Positions 12,306 through 25,303 of a DNA stretch of 64,000 nucleotides are shown here, one piece after another (the stretch's first letter is position 1; each line of letters starts with the position of its first letter). The notes beneath the pieces were generated by a model that ran no database searches, was not told the DNA's origin, and saw nothing but the letters and a program-made list of their open reading frames with translations. Made by a program: the position numbers and the translations under genes. Source of the stretch: Epiperipatus broadwayi (Eukaryota; Onychophora; Udeonychophora; Euonychophora; Peripatidae); contig JAQFVV010013295.1 of NCBI GenBank assembly GCA_028023455.1, forward strand, positions 62,001 through 126,000. Direction: 5' to 3'.

Positions 12306-12923
12306 ATGGATCAATCTTTTTTTTCACCATTAAAATTGTAATTATAATTATGCACTCATTCGCATATATTAGTGAAGCTATAGTTATTTAATATTTAAGA
12401 TTTTATAAGCTTAGCACTTTCAGGATGTAACTTTGGATCCCATACTCATAGCTTTAAAAATGATAAGTCCATTATAAATTGTTATTCATTTATGCAAATG
12501 GGTTTGAATATTTAACTACTATGGTGAGACTAGTGCTAACATCAACACAAGAGTTTACCAGCACAAATACACATATAACAGAGTCGAAAACAAAAGTGAA
12601 GAAACATCAATATTCTGGGAGCATCAAACAATCACAGATCACTCATTTGAACCTACTACTACCCAAATCGTTTGCACAGAGAAGAACGATAACAAAAAAA
12701 AAAGATTAAAGAGGCTTATTGTATTGCAAATGACCTCAGCACAATTAATAGAAGATGGCCTAGTTAAATATTCAAACACATTTGCATAAATGAATAACAA
12801 TTTATAACAGATTTATCATTTTTAAAGCTATGAGTATGAGATCCAAAGTTACATCCAGAAATCTTAAATATGAAATAACTACAGCTTTACTAATGTATGT
12901 AAAAGAGTGCATAATTATAATTA
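12306..12923. repeat. Fold-back element with 240-bp loop
   Basis: Arms at about 12340-12518 and 12758-12923 are inverted copies with a few indels. The loop (12519-12757) is unrelated to the arms and has no recognisable gene. Outside lie GAATTTAATTTTGTA (12291-12305) and GAACTTAATTTTATA (12924-12938), 15 bp with two mismatches, a possible aged target-site duplication. About 35 bp of the left side is unpaired. Confidence 0.6.
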
Positions 12924-12938
12924 GAACTTAATTTTATA

Positions 12939-13734
12939 GGTATAGATTAATATCAAATGTGAAAAGTAATAAACAATTTTTTTTAACTGAATTTTTTAAT
13001 GATAGTTTTAAAAAATATCAATTATGTATGTTAATTAAAATATAAGTGTCAGAATATGTATTATTAGGTAATATATATATATATTATATTTAATGTTTTC
13101 ACAGTTGTATGATGTAGATAAATTAATAGTTTTTGGACTGAACCGTGTATTATTTTCCATTACATACCGATATTTTGACGGACTAGCATCCGCCATTATC
13201 AAGGTAATATATATATATATATTACAGCAGTTATTATTTTGTTGTTTTTGCAGTAGAATGATCATAAAATATATTCTATTCATGCTCGTTCTTTTATTAT
13301 TTCCAGTATCATCAATGTCATTCAACCTATGATTCATTCTAATAACAGCAGCTACTCTATATTATGATCTAAAGATTTCAAGATTTATCTATTTCAAAAT
13401 CTATTCAGTTTGAAGACATTATCAATATCTAAGCTAATGCTGAACAATTAATATGGATATGGCAGCATAGAAGTTATATTTCAAATAGCTAGAATAAGAC
13501 CTTCTTTCTTTTTGCCATTTTTACTCACAATTAGCTAATTTACCACTAGATCATTGTTTCAACTAATTATAATATGCAAAAAAAATAGTGTAATAAACTA
13601 ACAATAATCTTTTAGTAAAAAAAATACTATTATTAGTAAAACTTTGAAAAATAAATTTTAAAACATATTTTCAACACAGAAAATACTAAATAGTCTAAGA
13701 ATTTACATAGTAAATAATTGAAAATAAATCAAAC
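12939..13734. other. Intronic AT-rich sequence
   Basis: It lies just downstream of the last visible ACAD10 exon. TA-rich runs at 13070-13090 and 13207-13223 flank a 120-bp stretch that is open on both strands but has no family resemblance. No exon or repeat is identified. Confidence 0.4.
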
Positions 13735-13885
13735 CTAAAATCTCCATGGACAATTGTTGTTTTTTCTTCAGTTGGTAAATTTTGATTGAGCCATTCTATT
13801 AATGAGTTCATAGCAGGGATTTCATGGGTCCTACTCTGCTCGTATTGCTTTGTCCAGCGACTCACTTGTCTTTGAACATACAAAC
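13735..13885 (-). CDS. ACAD10: ACAD10-like exon: APH C-lobe to catalytic loop
   Basis: This 151-bp exon reads GLYVQRQVSRWTKQYEQSRT, then HEIPAMNSLIEWLNQNLPTE and EKTTIVHGDFR. R-Q-V-x-x-W-x-K-Q-Y and IPAM-x-x-L-x-E-W-L are family signatures. VHGDFR is the Brenner-type catalytic loop, whose Asp is the catalytic base in active kinases of the fold. The codon is split after AG by a GTTTGATT donor below 13735. The next exon should begin with L-D-N, but no matching segment was recognised down to position 1, so this intron may exceed 13 kb. Confidence 0.88.
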
Positions 13886-14683
13886 CTTAAAATATATATT
13901 TAATAATGCAAATTTAAGAAAAAATTATATATGAATATATTATAACAATCAAGACCATTTCACTTGTATTATTTATTGACAAACATTTCTAAAAAAACAG
14001 ACATGTATATATTCTAGCCTATAGTTAATGTGGATATGAAGTGTTAAGGATTGTAAGAGAAGTATTTTGTCAAGTTGGAGAAGTATGACTATTCTAAGGC
14101 ACTAACAAGCTAAGATCTTAGTCTGAAATACCTTGGATTGAATCAAAAGTTGGATCTTAAATCATATCTTCAAAAAAATCTTTCTATCCCACATAAAGAT
14201 GTGTGAACACAATAACTACAGTAATAACATTAATAAAAATATTAATTAACATCTTTTTTCCCTCCAGCTAAAGTGCTTCAGCATCACATTTGTCTTCACT
14301 TTCCACTACATGTGCAGTGAATTGCCCCCAATACAATAGTCATATTATATGTCACCTACTATATCAAAAAGATTAAAAGTTCTTCTGGCTTGTCTCTACC
14401 ATAATTCATTTATATCTTGCCTTCTTTTTTGACCTCGTATATTTTTTATCTATTTTCTTAAGTTAAAGGGAAACTTGAACTTATGAACTATTCAGATTAA
14501 TAAACATATTTCAAACCTTTTAATAAAAACTAGAAATTTTATTTTAAAAATTAAATTAAATTATTAAACCTTGTAATTAACAATAAACTTTAAATAAACA
14601 CATACAAACACATTTCTTATCATCAATGGTAATTAATGCATGACACAGACAATTCAAAACATTTACTAAAGAAATGAATAGAC

Positions 14684-14814
14684 CACTAAACATCACATGA
14701 TCATTATTCTTTATGCTTACACAAGCTGTTTACACAGAGGCTAAACCTTCTTGCATCCATTGATTACTATGTCTTGCACTGAGTGGGCTATTGTATGGAG
14801 AGTTTAGCCTCTGT
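14684..14814 (-). mobile_element. F1 short copy, 131 bp
   Basis: It begins CACTAAACATCACATGATCA and ends GAGTTTAGCCTCTGTG, with inner inverted repeats. It is flanked by GAAATGAATAGAC (14671-14683) and GAAATAAATAGAC (14815-14827), a 13-bp duplication with one mismatch. The hammerhead region is absent. Confidence 0.75.
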
Positions 14815-14827
14815 GAAATAAATAGAC

Positions 14828-15456
14828 AATGTGGTTTTCACATGTAATTAATTGAAACAAAATTTTATTTTAGCCATACACCAATTAAGTTCTTATGATA
14901 TTGATAAGATTAAATTATATCTATAAGAAATCACAGTCATCATTATCACAATTTGGATTTACATAGTGTTGTACATGTGAAGATGAGATAGACTAAGACA
15001 ATATAGTTTGAGCTATTTATTTTCTATCATCATGCACATATAAATTATTGATTGAAATGGGATTTCTCCAATTAGTTCTTTCTATAATAATTTATTCAGC
15101 AAATGGCAATTGCGCATTATTAATTGAATATTCATAATTATTTGGTATGTTCAGGTTTTTTTTTACATTTACAGTGTAAAATATATAATTTAAAATAAAT
15201 AAAATGTCTATATTTGTAAATGTTAATATATCCTATATAAACACAATTACATTCCTTACTTTAAATACTTCATTTCAAACTTTTATATATAAACTGATGT
15301 TTTCATTGTCCTGCAATCTCCTTGAGAGCTATGATACAATAATAAATAAAACAGTATAAAAAAAATAATATGAAATATATTCAGAATATATATATAATAA
15401 TAAATTAATTTTGATGTCTGTATTGTTTCCAAGATATATGTAATATTCAAATTAAT
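14828..15456. other. Intronic AT-rich sequence
   Basis: Nothing supported beyond scattered TA runs (for example 15390-15402). Confidence 0.4.
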
Positions 15457-15610
15457 ATATATATTAAAATACAGTAAAATTCATATAAATTATAGTTATT
15501 TTATTAGAAGTACTTTTGACTATACATAATGACTACAAGATGTATAATCGAAAGTACTTCCAATAAATAACTATAATTTATGTGAATTTTACTGTATTTT
15601 AATATATATA
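15457..15610. repeat. Small palindrome (MITE-like)
   Basis: Arms of about 60 bp (15457-15518 and 15551-15610), ending in ATATTAAAATACAGTAAAAT and its complement, surround a 32-bp loop. No clear target duplication. Probably a short fold-back transposable element. Confidence 0.65.
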
Positions 15611-16199
15611 GAGAGAGAGACAGGATTATACATATTTTTATTAAGCTTGATGTTTATTTTGTTTTTATCTGGTTTTATTTACTTTGTTTATATTTAGCAT
15701 TTAAATTTTATCTATATTTTGTTCTGTTTATTTTTCTTTATTTTATTCATTCCATAGTTTTGTCTTTTATTTAACCTATTATTTTATTGATACTGTTTTA
15801 TTTATTAATGTATCATCACTATGAAAAAGACAGCAGGATAATCAAAACCTCAGATTATATATAAAAGTTTGCAATAAAGTGTTTAAAGTAAGGAATATAA
15901 CTGTACTTATATAAAATAAATGCAAAATAAGGAAATAAAGAAGATTTTATGAGATTTATAAATATTACCCATACTGTTATGTAATGTATAGCATTTAGAT
16001 GCTCTATTTTAAAAATTAAAATTCTGCACCAATTTCCAGACTTGTAACTTTGATAATCTTGTAACTACATAGTGCTTTGTTTACTATCTTATTATACAAA
16101 CATCAGTTCACTGATTTAAATAATTTAACAGATCATTGATAACAGGAATAATTCACAATGAAAGATTCAATCAATATATATTTTATTAAAAGCAAACAT

Positions 16200-16666
16200 A
16201 ATTATACCATAATGAATGATTTTTCTGTAGAGTAATTTCCATTCACTTATACCACTCTCACGCAAGGTAGAGACTGATTTCTATCAGTTTTTAACACCTT
16301 GTGGAGGGATGTAATCATAAGCAAAAGAATGTGAAAAAGATCTATGATCTCCAAAAAGCACATTTCATGCTGAACCAGCACTCATTAGTTGGCCCAGACC
16401 ACAATCTCTTACACATATTATTATTATTCAGTATATATAGATAGCATATTATTACAGTTTGATTAATAAGTGTCAACTGTGCTGCCATCACAACTTTGAC
16501 ATAAATCACTTAATGGAAGTATATTAATAATTTTTATTAGTCATTAATTAGACTAGAGATTATCCAATAAGTGAAAATTACTCTACAGAAAAATTATTCA
16601 TTATTGGATAATCTCTAGTCTAATGAATGGTTAATAAAAATTATTAATATAATTGTACCATGTCTT
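16200..16666. repeat. Nested inverted repeats
   Basis: A block near 16212-16250 (AATGAATGATTTTTCTGTAG) has its inverse at about 16568-16605. Around the latter, GACTAGAGATTATCCAAT and its complement form a second palindrome (about 16525-16660). The interior at 16255-16330 (CACTCTCACGCAAGGTAGAG) belongs to a repeat also seen at 24826-25030. Confidence 0.6.
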
Positions 16667-17872
16667 GAAAATTTTAATTAAGCATTTACTTTTAATTATT
16701 TCATCTTTCAGTAAAACTTAAAATTCTGACTGTAATTTCAGCATGCCAACTTTAATACTAAATCTTTCTTAATTAAGCAAATACAAGCATAAACAATTAT
16801 ATTCATGAAAGTTTTAAGAGACAAAGCATATTTCTATTCATACTGAATATTTGTTATTTCATAATGATTTTGAAACCTAATTATCATTTAAGTTATATAA
16901 TAAATTTTATTTTATTTGAAATGTGCTTTCTCCATTAACCAATCACTAAAAACTTTTGATCACTACAAATATCAATGTAAACTAAAATCAATAAACTTTA
17001 AACAAAAAAATTTTTAATGCTGAAAAGTGTTAACGATTATATTTTAATTTCAAAAATATTTAGAAAAATTCTTAATCGTTTAACTTTGAAAAAATTACCT
17101 TATCAATTTGACCTGAAGAAAATATAGAAAAGCATACATTTTCTTCTAAACGAGCATTCTCTAGTAAATAAATTAAATATGGAGGTTGAATAAAAAAATA
17201 TTTTTAGCATCCTTTGAAGATTTCAGTAGGATTTTGTTTGACACTTTTATAAATCAGGGTTTTGAGAATAATTTTGGTAGCTGTTTCTTTATTTTCATCA
17301 TTCTGAACAGAACAACGGCCTTGAGAGAAATATCTTATCTTCATCATTTCTATGTGAAAGGATGTTCTATAGATTTCTATACAACACTTGAATATTTAAA
17401 AACACTTGATTAATATTCATATATATATATACACACACTATATATATATAAATAGTGTTTTTTTTTCAACATTATTTGTAATTTTCGGTTACGACTAATA
17501 AAAAATGCTATTAATAAAAATTCCAGTACTCCTTTATACACAGTAAATAACAAGTTTCTTACTATTTTCAGATTTCTAAATCTTAAATCAACATTGTAAT
17601 ATCCAAATCATATATGGGCAACTGGAATTATGCACTGTTAAAAAACAAATCAGTATAGTTTTGATAGCCAGCATTTATATTTAAATATTGTGACATTAGA
17701 TTGAGATTTAGCATTGCTCAGAATAATAAGAAATTTCCATTTAGCAATGTTGAGAATAAAAAAAACTTCTACCATTTACTACAAATGTCATATTGCAAAA
17801 ATAATTTAATTTTTCAATATGTATATAATTAACTTTCAAATTAAAGACAACCCAAAATTGCTTTAAAACATT
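16667..17872. other. Intronic AT-rich sequence
   Basis: It contains TA/CA simple repeats near 17417-17450. The 75-codon plus ORF at 17186-17413 has no recognisable domain and no splice support. Nothing else seen. Confidence 0.4.
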
Positions 17873-17935
17873 GGTGGCGAGTGGTAGCACAGCGGCCTTA
17901 CAAGCAGTTGTCCCGGGGTTCACCTCCCAGCCAAC
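17873..17935 (+). repeat. tRNA-like SINE head
   Basis: GGTGGCGAGTGGTAGCACAG resembles a D-arm with A box. GGCCTTACAAGC gives an anticodon stem with a CTTACAA loop (UAC, tRNA-Val-like). GGGGTTCACCTCCC resembles a B box and T-arm. Two diverged relatives occur at 45924-46010 and 60146-60207. The acceptor stem does not close, so this is a SINE relic rather than a working tRNA. Confidence 0.65.
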
Positions 17936-18847
17936 ACTTTGACACATAAAATAAAATAAAAACAAAAAAATATATAACATTTTATATTTAGTTGTGTAAC
18001 AAATTCTAATTAATATTTTATTATGTATATTATCAGTAATGATTTCTTTAAAATTATGTTGTTGCTTTATGAATGTGTCATCATGTCATGCATATAACTT
18101 TGCCAGACACTTTCTGTGATCTGATCTTTTCAACCTATGGTAGTGTGATATATAGGCCAGCAATTAAAACAATAATATAACGCACAAATATTGAATTTAA
18201 GTTTAAAAATAGCATTGAATTAGAAAATGTTGCAAAATTGAACAAAGACAGAAGGGTTTAATTCAGATAGATTTTCTGAAACTTTAATCACTGTTATTAT
18301 TTTTCTTTGGATTCAAAAAGATTCATAATAATCAGATAAAGTGGCTTTAAGGTCAAATGACAATCTTTCCTTAAAGCTTACAAAGTTTAAACACAGGGAA
18401 GCAGATGTTTTTGCACAAACTTGTGCATTTCTACTAAAAAATAAAATTATCACTTATTAATTACTTATGAATTTAAAGTCTCTGCCATGATTAAAATTTT
18501 CTATTGCAGTTGATGGATTTTAACTAGAAGCAATAGGTAATGGATTTCAAATTGTAAGTCTTCTGTGATTTGATTAGTCAATATCTTGAGTTTACTATTT
18601 AATCATTTTCCAACAGATGTTATATAAATGAAGGAGTTTTTTGTCTTGTTTTCATTAATCAAACATTAGTGGGGGTTTTCTTGAAATTTTTATTCAATTA
18701 TATATATATAATTATGCTCTATAATGGTGTTTCCCCCATGATTCAAAATCTTTATGAATACATTTATATCATTATAATTACTAAACTACAAAACAATATT
18801 AAAATAATATATTTATATAAGAATTTCAGTAATTTTTCATTACTTAC
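17936..18847. other. Intronic AT-rich sequence
   Basis: No repeat family or exon identified. The short plus ORF at 18669-18869 overlaps an ACAD10 exon on the other strand and is chance. Confidence 0.4.
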
Positions 18848-19029
18848 CATGTTTCCCATAATCTTGTAAACCAGCTTGATGAATATCAATTTGATGTATT
18901 TTACAAAGAACTTCATTCATAGCTTTATAGATGGCACTTCGGTCAGCTGGACTTCTATCTGGAACTACTGGATCTGTCATAATACGTCCTTCAATATAAT
19001 CCATTAAATAAAATGGTGTGCCGATAACA
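18848..19029 (-). CDS. ACAD10: ACAD10-like exon: APH hinge and C-lobe
   Basis: This 182-bp exon reads SVIGTPFYLMDYIEGRIMTD, then PVVPDRSPADRSAIYKAMNE and VLCKIHQIDIHQAGLQDYGK. The VIGTPFY-x-M-x-Y-x-x-G hinge and the A-I-Y-x-A-M-x-x-V-L-C-K-I-H helix are characteristic of ACAD10/11. The acceptor is TTACAG above 19029 and the donor is GTAAGTAA. The reading frame is open throughout and agrees with both neighbouring exons. A mini F1 retroposon (19320-19530) sits in the intron about 290 bp upstream. Confidence 0.88.
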
Positions 19030-19319
19030 CTGTAACAAGTACATATTAAAAAATACTTCTAGATCTAACAATTACATTAAAAAATAAACACATAAATAAA
19101 TTTAGAAAAAAATTATGCATATCCTTTTAAAGTTATGAAACATTTAAGTGAAATCTATTAACTCTACCTATGTAAAAAAAAAAAAAGTCAGTATGAAAGA
19201 AAGTGGTGAAAAGTCACCTTATCAAAAATAATAAATAACATAAGAAGTTTTGATGCATAGTAGTTAATATATTCTCTGCATTAAATTATACAACAATCAA
19301 TTGGTATTTAGATAATAAA

Positions 19320-19530
19320 ACATCACACGATCACCATTTCTTATGCTTACACAAACTGTTAAAACAGTAGCAAACCACTTCATACAGTAGTGCCACTCCA
19401 GGCAAGTCATAGTAATTAATCAATGCCAGAAGGTTTGCATATCAAAACCCCAATCCAGTGCCTACTGAAGCATTGATTATTATGGCTTGCATTGGGTGGC
19501 ACTACTGTATAGAGAAATTTGCTACTGTTT
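19320..19530 (-). mobile_element. F1 short copy, 211 bp
   Basis: It starts ACATCACACGATCACC and ends GAAATTTGCTACTGTTT. TATTTAGATAATAAA (19305-19319) and TATTTAGCAAATAAA (19531-19545) are a likely 15-bp target duplication with two mismatches. The inner arms CAGTAGTGCCACTC and the inverse GTGGCACTACTG remain. No ribozyme core. Confidence 0.68.
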
Positions 19531-20020
19531 TATTTAGCAAATAAAAAAAATGCTCGAGTAACTCTATTGCTTGAAAGTTCATATGAAGTTCAAGTACCAG
19601 AATCAATCCTGGGATCTGATCTCAAGTTGGATCCTCTACCAACTGCAACAAACTGTCCAGGGTATTTAACAAATAGTATGTATAGTAATAATAAAAAATA
19701 ATGTGAGAATTGCTAAATGGGTTTTTAATAAGAGATCAGTATGGCCCAATGAAATTAGATCTAAGAAAGATGTTTGTTAAATGTTGCTCGGAGTACGAAT
19801 TTATAAAGAGACAAGTGTGCAAAATAATTAGGAAAAAAAAGATTAAAGTTGTAGGCTTTACAAATATAATTTTAAGGAAGAATGTAATAGATAAATAGTA
19901 TTAGTAATAATAACAATATAAATTTATTTAAAAATAAGTGAAAAAAGAAGACTATTAATTGAAGTCATCAAAATTGGAAATTAATGAAATCCATTATGCT
20001 GTTCTTTCATATAAATTATA

Positions 20021-20331
20021 ATAAAAAATAAAAAATCATATACAATAGATATATATACACATATTAATAATAATTACATCTAAAAACCTTTTTCAGCACA
20101 TGGTTTTGTGCACTTTTCAAATGTCAAATATCTAGGAATTTATTCTGTAATTGTTATTTTATTTCCATTATAGACACTAGATGGCATTTTATCTGCAATA
20201 ATTGGTTAATGTTAATACACATGTTTAACATTTGAAAAGGGCACAAAGCCATGTGCTAAAAAAAGCTTTTTATGTGTAATTATTATTAATATATATATAC
20301 AGCTGTTGTATATGATTTTTTATTATTTATT
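20021..20331. repeat. Palindromic element, 311 bp
   Basis: Arms of about 110 bp (20021-20131 and 20222-20331) match as inverted copies: ATAATAAAAAATAAAAAATC at the outside, CACATGGTTTTGTGC inside. The 90-bp centre has no similarity to the arms. No coding content. Probably a non-autonomous fold-back element. Confidence 0.68.
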
Positions 20332-21892
20332 GAAAAAATTATGAAGAAGAATCGAATTGGGCATATATTTAGAAACAGAAAACTGATAAAATATATTGTA
20401 AGAGACCATAGAAAATATAACCCAACTAATAATTTTAGGCATCACTGCAGGAATTTGAAAAGGAGAGAAAGAGAAAGTCATTAAGAAAGTGGTACAGTTT
20501 AGTATGTCTGATCCATTGTAAGCATATCTAACACTAAAATTACCAAAAAAAATTACATGTGAGAGATATCATATGAATATTTAATTTAGCACATATAAAT
20601 ATTAGCTCCTGTTTCAATATATAGATATATATACTGGGTTTCTACATGTTTCAACATCACAGGATTAATGCAAATGCATATATAATGTGAATGACCATGT
20701 AGTCATCAAAAATCAAAATTGAAAAGCTGTTGCAAGAAGCAGATTAAAATGCAACCTGTGTCCACTAATGCAGAGTAGTTAATTCAAAAATTAACAGAAA
20801 TATCTAAAAATAGCATCTTTCTTATTTTTAGGATTCTTAAAAAATAACTTTATGAATTACAGCTCCTACAAAAATTACATAAAATGCTCATGATAAATAG
20901 ATGAGATGGTCCACAATGCAAGACTGGGAAAGATTAAACATATAATATCAGCATAATTTGAGGCATTCAATGCCACTATTTGTTAAGTGAATAAATTTCA
21001 ACATTTCTTTATTAAGAATAATGGTGGACAATATCATTCTCTTTTGTTTATTTTTTCCTATGATTGTAGAGTTATGTATAACTTTGTGTATGTATGTATG
21101 TATATATATATAGTGGTACATATTTGTACATTTATGATATGAAAGTTCCAGTAATAATAATAATTGTATAAATAGTTGCTTAAGATGTCATGTGACATTT
21201 AAACATCCAAGTGGCAGGCTGATCACGATAGTGTCATTATAATTTAAAAAACTAAAAATAGATATATTGTATTTTAATCATTTATTAGAATTTTAAATAT
21301 TATTTGTTATATATATTAAAGATTTTCATGGACTTATGGATATAAACATTAAATATAAATGAAAATTTTCTTGTAATAATCTAGATAATAGTTCACGTAT
21401 AATGTAACCAATGCCATAACCAATTAAAACAGTGATTTACTAAATAACAATGAAACCTATTAGGGCTTTGAGCATTGCATCATCAGATTTTCAATGCTAT
21501 GGATGGCTGTAGAGTTGGAGGGTGGAGAAGATTGAAGTCTGTCCATTAAGGTTTGAAGATTTCCTATCTTAATATAAACTGAACACTGTTTATATTTAAG
21601 TGTGGGAGATGGTGATCTGTACCAACTAATGAGTGCTGGTTCACTAAGAAATAAGTATACTGCAGATCATTTACCTTTTTCACGTGTATGTTGTCATGTG
21701 TATTAGTTGTATAGGCTGAAGTGGATAGCTGAAGGGAGCTTGAAAGTCTGAGTTAAAATCCATTCTAATTATACTAAGCACTAAAGGTAACTCCGATTCT
21801 ATTGTTATTTTCTAGGATCACATGGTTATAGTAATATACTTACAGTTTTAGTTATTTGTGGCATTGATTATATCATAGCTGAAATATTTATC
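20332..21892. other. Intronic AT-rich sequence
   Basis: A half-copy of the 22450-22617 palindrome lies at about 21678-21770 (TTTTTCACGTGTATGTTGTC followed by GGAGCTTGAAAGTCTGAG). Otherwise nothing supported. Confidence 0.45.
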
Positions 21893-21900
21893 TTCTAGAT

Positions 21901-22235
21901 CAGTGGTATTCAAACATTTTAGTAGTACAACTCTGCATGGGACATCGAGGTAACATGCCGACCCAAAATTAAAAAAATCAATAATCTAATTTTAATTGCT
22001 CAAAAACTAGGACTAGGTAATATTAAAATTAGGAAGATGTAATTTATTTTTTATTTCATACAAAATAAACATAAGTATTAATATAAGTACAATAAACTGA
22101 AAATCAACTCTGTAGTTACCAAAATATTAGGTTGAAAAATCGACTAGTATTAATCATTTTGTAATCAGTTAAATTTATTTACAATTTTTTCATCCATCTT
22201 GCAACCCCAAACGACCCATAAATTGAATACCACTG
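21901..22235. mobile_element. hAT-type MITE, 335 bp
   Basis: It begins CAGTGGTATTCAAAC and ends GAATACCACTG, with terminal inverted repeats of about 14 bp. An exact 8-bp duplication TTCTAGAT flanks it (21893-21900 and 22236-22243), the hAT target length. No transposase, so it must have moved with help in trans. It ends 40 bp from an ACAD10 exon. Confidence 0.87.
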
Positions 22236-22275
22236 TTCTAGATTATTATATAAAATTTATATATATATATATTAC

Positions 22276-22391
22276 CTAGAATCAGAGCAATAATTGACCA
22301 TTTTTGGTACAGGTATTCCTTTTTCTCCAAGTGCTTTCATGACACGATATTCTCTATCCACGGCATGAGCAGATTCTAATAATTTACCAGG
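22276..22391 (-). CDS. ACAD10: ACAD10-like exon: APH N-lobe
   Basis: This 116-bp exon encodes PGKLLESAHAVDREYRVMKA, then LGEKGIPVPKMVNYCSDS. It continues directly from the RKKP of the preceding exon. The E-S-A-H-A-V-D-R-E-Y helix carries the glutamate expected to pair with the N-lobe lysine, and GIPVPK-x-x-x-x-C-x-D is the typical following strand. The acceptor is ATGTAG above 22391 and the donor GTAATATA is below 22276. A hAT-type MITE ends only 40 bp downstream of the donor, at 22235. Confidence 0.87.
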
Positions 22392-22449
22392 CTACATAGA
22401 TATATATAATATTTAAAAACATGCAAATTGTCTATACTAAACTTAATGT

Positions 22450-22617
22450 AATTATAAGAGACTTGAACTCAGACTTTCAAACTCCCTACAGCTATCCAAT
22501 CCATCTTATACAACTGATGCACATGACCACATACTTTTTTCACATGTATGTGGTCATGTGTATCGTTATATAAAATGGATCAGATAGCTGTGGAGCTTGA
22601 AAATCTGAGTTCAAGTC
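22450..22617. repeat. Short-loop palindrome
   Basis: Arms of about 80 bp run from AGAGACTTGAACTCAGA to TCTGAGTTCAAGTCCCTT, meeting at TGTGGTC/GACCACA near 22530-22550. A half-copy is at 21678-21770, so it is a repeat family. The plus ORF at 22548-22730 is accidental. Confidence 0.65.
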
Positions 22618-23324
22618 CCTTAATAATCAGTACATATATATGCACATGTAACATACACATATCAGTATTAGGGTCTTCAGCAAAGTTTGTACTTAAAAAA
22701 AAAAAAACAATATATTTTTTAAAGTTTTGATGCAAATAATATTTTTAAAATTTAAAATTTTAATTAGAATTTAAAAAAGTGAAGCTTCCTCTGTTATAAT
22801 CATAATCTTTCATTAACATAATATCAATAAACAATACAATGCAAAGTCATAAAGTAAAAAAGTGCTAAGACAATATTAAAATTAATAATTTTCATCTTAA
22901 CAAAAAAAAAATCATAAATTTTAAAATATTGTTTGCATATTAAAATTTTAAATAAATAAATATATTTTGAATTGTATTAAAAAAGTTCTATTTCTAATTT
23001 ATATTAAATAAGTTACCAGTGGTACTGACATATAAATGTACATAATGTATATATACGTTTGTATATAAATAATGGCTAAAACAATATTAAATATTTCACT
23101 TCCGAGCAAAAGTCACTCCAGATACTTACATAGACAAATATTAGAGATGCCAATATTAAAATCAAGTATTTGATGATCACAGTTTTCACAGTTTTATTAC
23201 TTTATACTTTAGCTAATTAAAAGCTAGATATCTATTTTTTAACTAATAATGGGATGACCAAATAGATTAAGTATCAGTGAGGTACTTAATGAAATATCTA
23301 TATGCGCTGAAATGCAATTAAAAG

Positions 23325-23515
23325 TTAAGCGAAAATGATAATTATAATACTAAGGTGGCTTAGCACTTTCGAGAAATTGATATATCCTCATAATCATAGC
23401 CAAAGAGTTATCTAGTAAAAAAAGGTGGAATATATAAGCAGCACATTATGAGGATATAGAAATTCCTTGAAAGTGCTAAACTACCTTAGTATTATAATTC
23501 TCATTTTAGCTTCAT
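23325..23515. repeat. Palindromic element, 190 bp
   Basis: Arms of about 75 bp share ATAATACTAAGGTGGCTTAG and its near complement, around a 40-bp centre. No TSD is clear. Confidence 0.62.
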
Positions 23516-25303
23516 ATTTAACAGTGTTTCAACACATGTGGATATATTACTATTCATTTAAGGGAAGTTTACCTATCTATTGCTTAAAAATTTTCAGCTA
23601 GCTAAAAAAATTCCCATTGCACCCCAAGTTGAAATTCCGATCATAAGCATGATGCACAAATGACTTAGAATTATGACTTAAAATTACACCTATATTTATT
23701 TACTGATTTATCTATGTGTATGAATTAGCCAACCTCTCATCAACTTATTTATCAACTTGCAAGTGTATCCATCATCTTAACACTGATGCACACCCAGAAA
23801 AAATATGAAAATTGTTAAATTTGTGCTTGAAAATAATAATATAACAATCATTTAATATTTTGCATAATTATTATAAAAGTACAACTAATTAAACTGTTTC
23901 TGAAAAGAATTATTTGAATCAATGCTTGAGATTCTATTCAAAGCTGCCGCTAATTATTATAATGTCAGAAACATCATATTTGATGAATTTCATCAAGTTC
24001 TGCTAAAATTCATTTGTTCTTATAAACTTGCAAAACTATTACCATTGGAGCTACTCACTGCAGCAGTGTTAATAGTTATTTGAGAATGATATGTTAATCT
24101 ATTCTAGTTTCTCTTCACAGCGAATAAATTTTTATTGATTTCATTTAGGGTGAGCAATAAAATATTCTGTTTTTTTCTTGTAATTAACATTTATTAATTA
24201 GCATATAAATATTTATTACAAAAAAAATATAACAAAATAATATGTTATTTTAAATATTTATTAAGAGAGCAGTGTTAAATATGTAAAAAAAAAAAATACA
24301 TTTTCATTATTAACATTATATGAAATAAATGAAATAAAAATAAAGATTAATCTATTCCAGATAGTAATATTTGTCAAACAGCAATTAGTAAAAACAAAAA
24401 ATATATTTGATCTTTTAACAATGATTGATATGTAAAAATAAAATAGGTGTGAGGTTGTGAAATTAGAAATGTTCTGTTTTGTTTTCCTTGTTTAATTTTT
24501 AGTGATGATACTGTAATAAAGCATTCCTGCTTAAAAATTTCATCAGCCCCATTATTTAATTCTATCTGTTATACATTTTAAATACAAATCAGAATTTTAA
24601 ATAATATTGTTTAATATATTTAATCAGCAATAAGTAACACAATCTATATATATATATATATTGTAAATGTATATACTTTCCAATTTTTTTTTAGTTTTAA
24701 TCAATATATTCTTCATCTCAATCCACCAATATTGCAACTATCTACCAGTTCTGAAGTTTAAGTGAGCTAAATATCAACAGCTGAATTTCTAAATCTATGC
24801 TAATAGTTTAATACTTTTCATTATATCACTCTCATGCAAGGTAGGGATTGGTTTCTATTTTTAATATTGGGAAGAGTGAACAACTGCACTTCCCTTTTCA
24901 GATGATGTAAAAGAATCAACATCTGAACCTCTAAGCCCATGTTGACAGCCTGATGACATTCACTAAAACCATTCTCATGAAAGTTAGTGATTGGTTTCTA
25001 TCCCTTTTTAACAACTTTTGGAAGGATAAATTACACTGCTGATATATATATATATATTCAAGTTCTATCTGTTTTTTACAACTTCATCATATTGCGTTAT
25101 ATATATATTCTATTCATATATATAAACAATAGATCGAATTCACTTTCTCATTTAAATACATAAAACTAAGCTTTAAAACCAATAAATGCTAAAGAACAGA
25201 TGATATCACTGTTTTTAATAGTTTATTTATATTATATAACTTATTGGAAAGTAAATTTTCTTTTGTTGCAGCTATACATACATATATATATATTGTGCCG
25301 GTC
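23516..25303. other. Intronic AT-rich sequence with an interspersed repeat
   Basis: Segments at 24826-24880 and 24965-25030 (ACTCTCATGCAAGGTAGGGA and a diverged second unit) match 16255-16330, so they form a tandem-like pair of an interspersed repeat. TA runs occur at 24644-24660 and 25041-25057. No gene seen. Confidence 0.45.

Noticed and set aside
17873-17935. Functional tRNA-Val gene
   Set aside because: The 5' and 3' ends do not pair as an acceptor stem, and related truncated copies show it is a SINE head.
24946-24995. CTGATGA followed by ATGAAAG, possible hammerhead
   Set aside because: No stem II can form between the core halves and the residue before GAAA breaks pairing. No stem I either.
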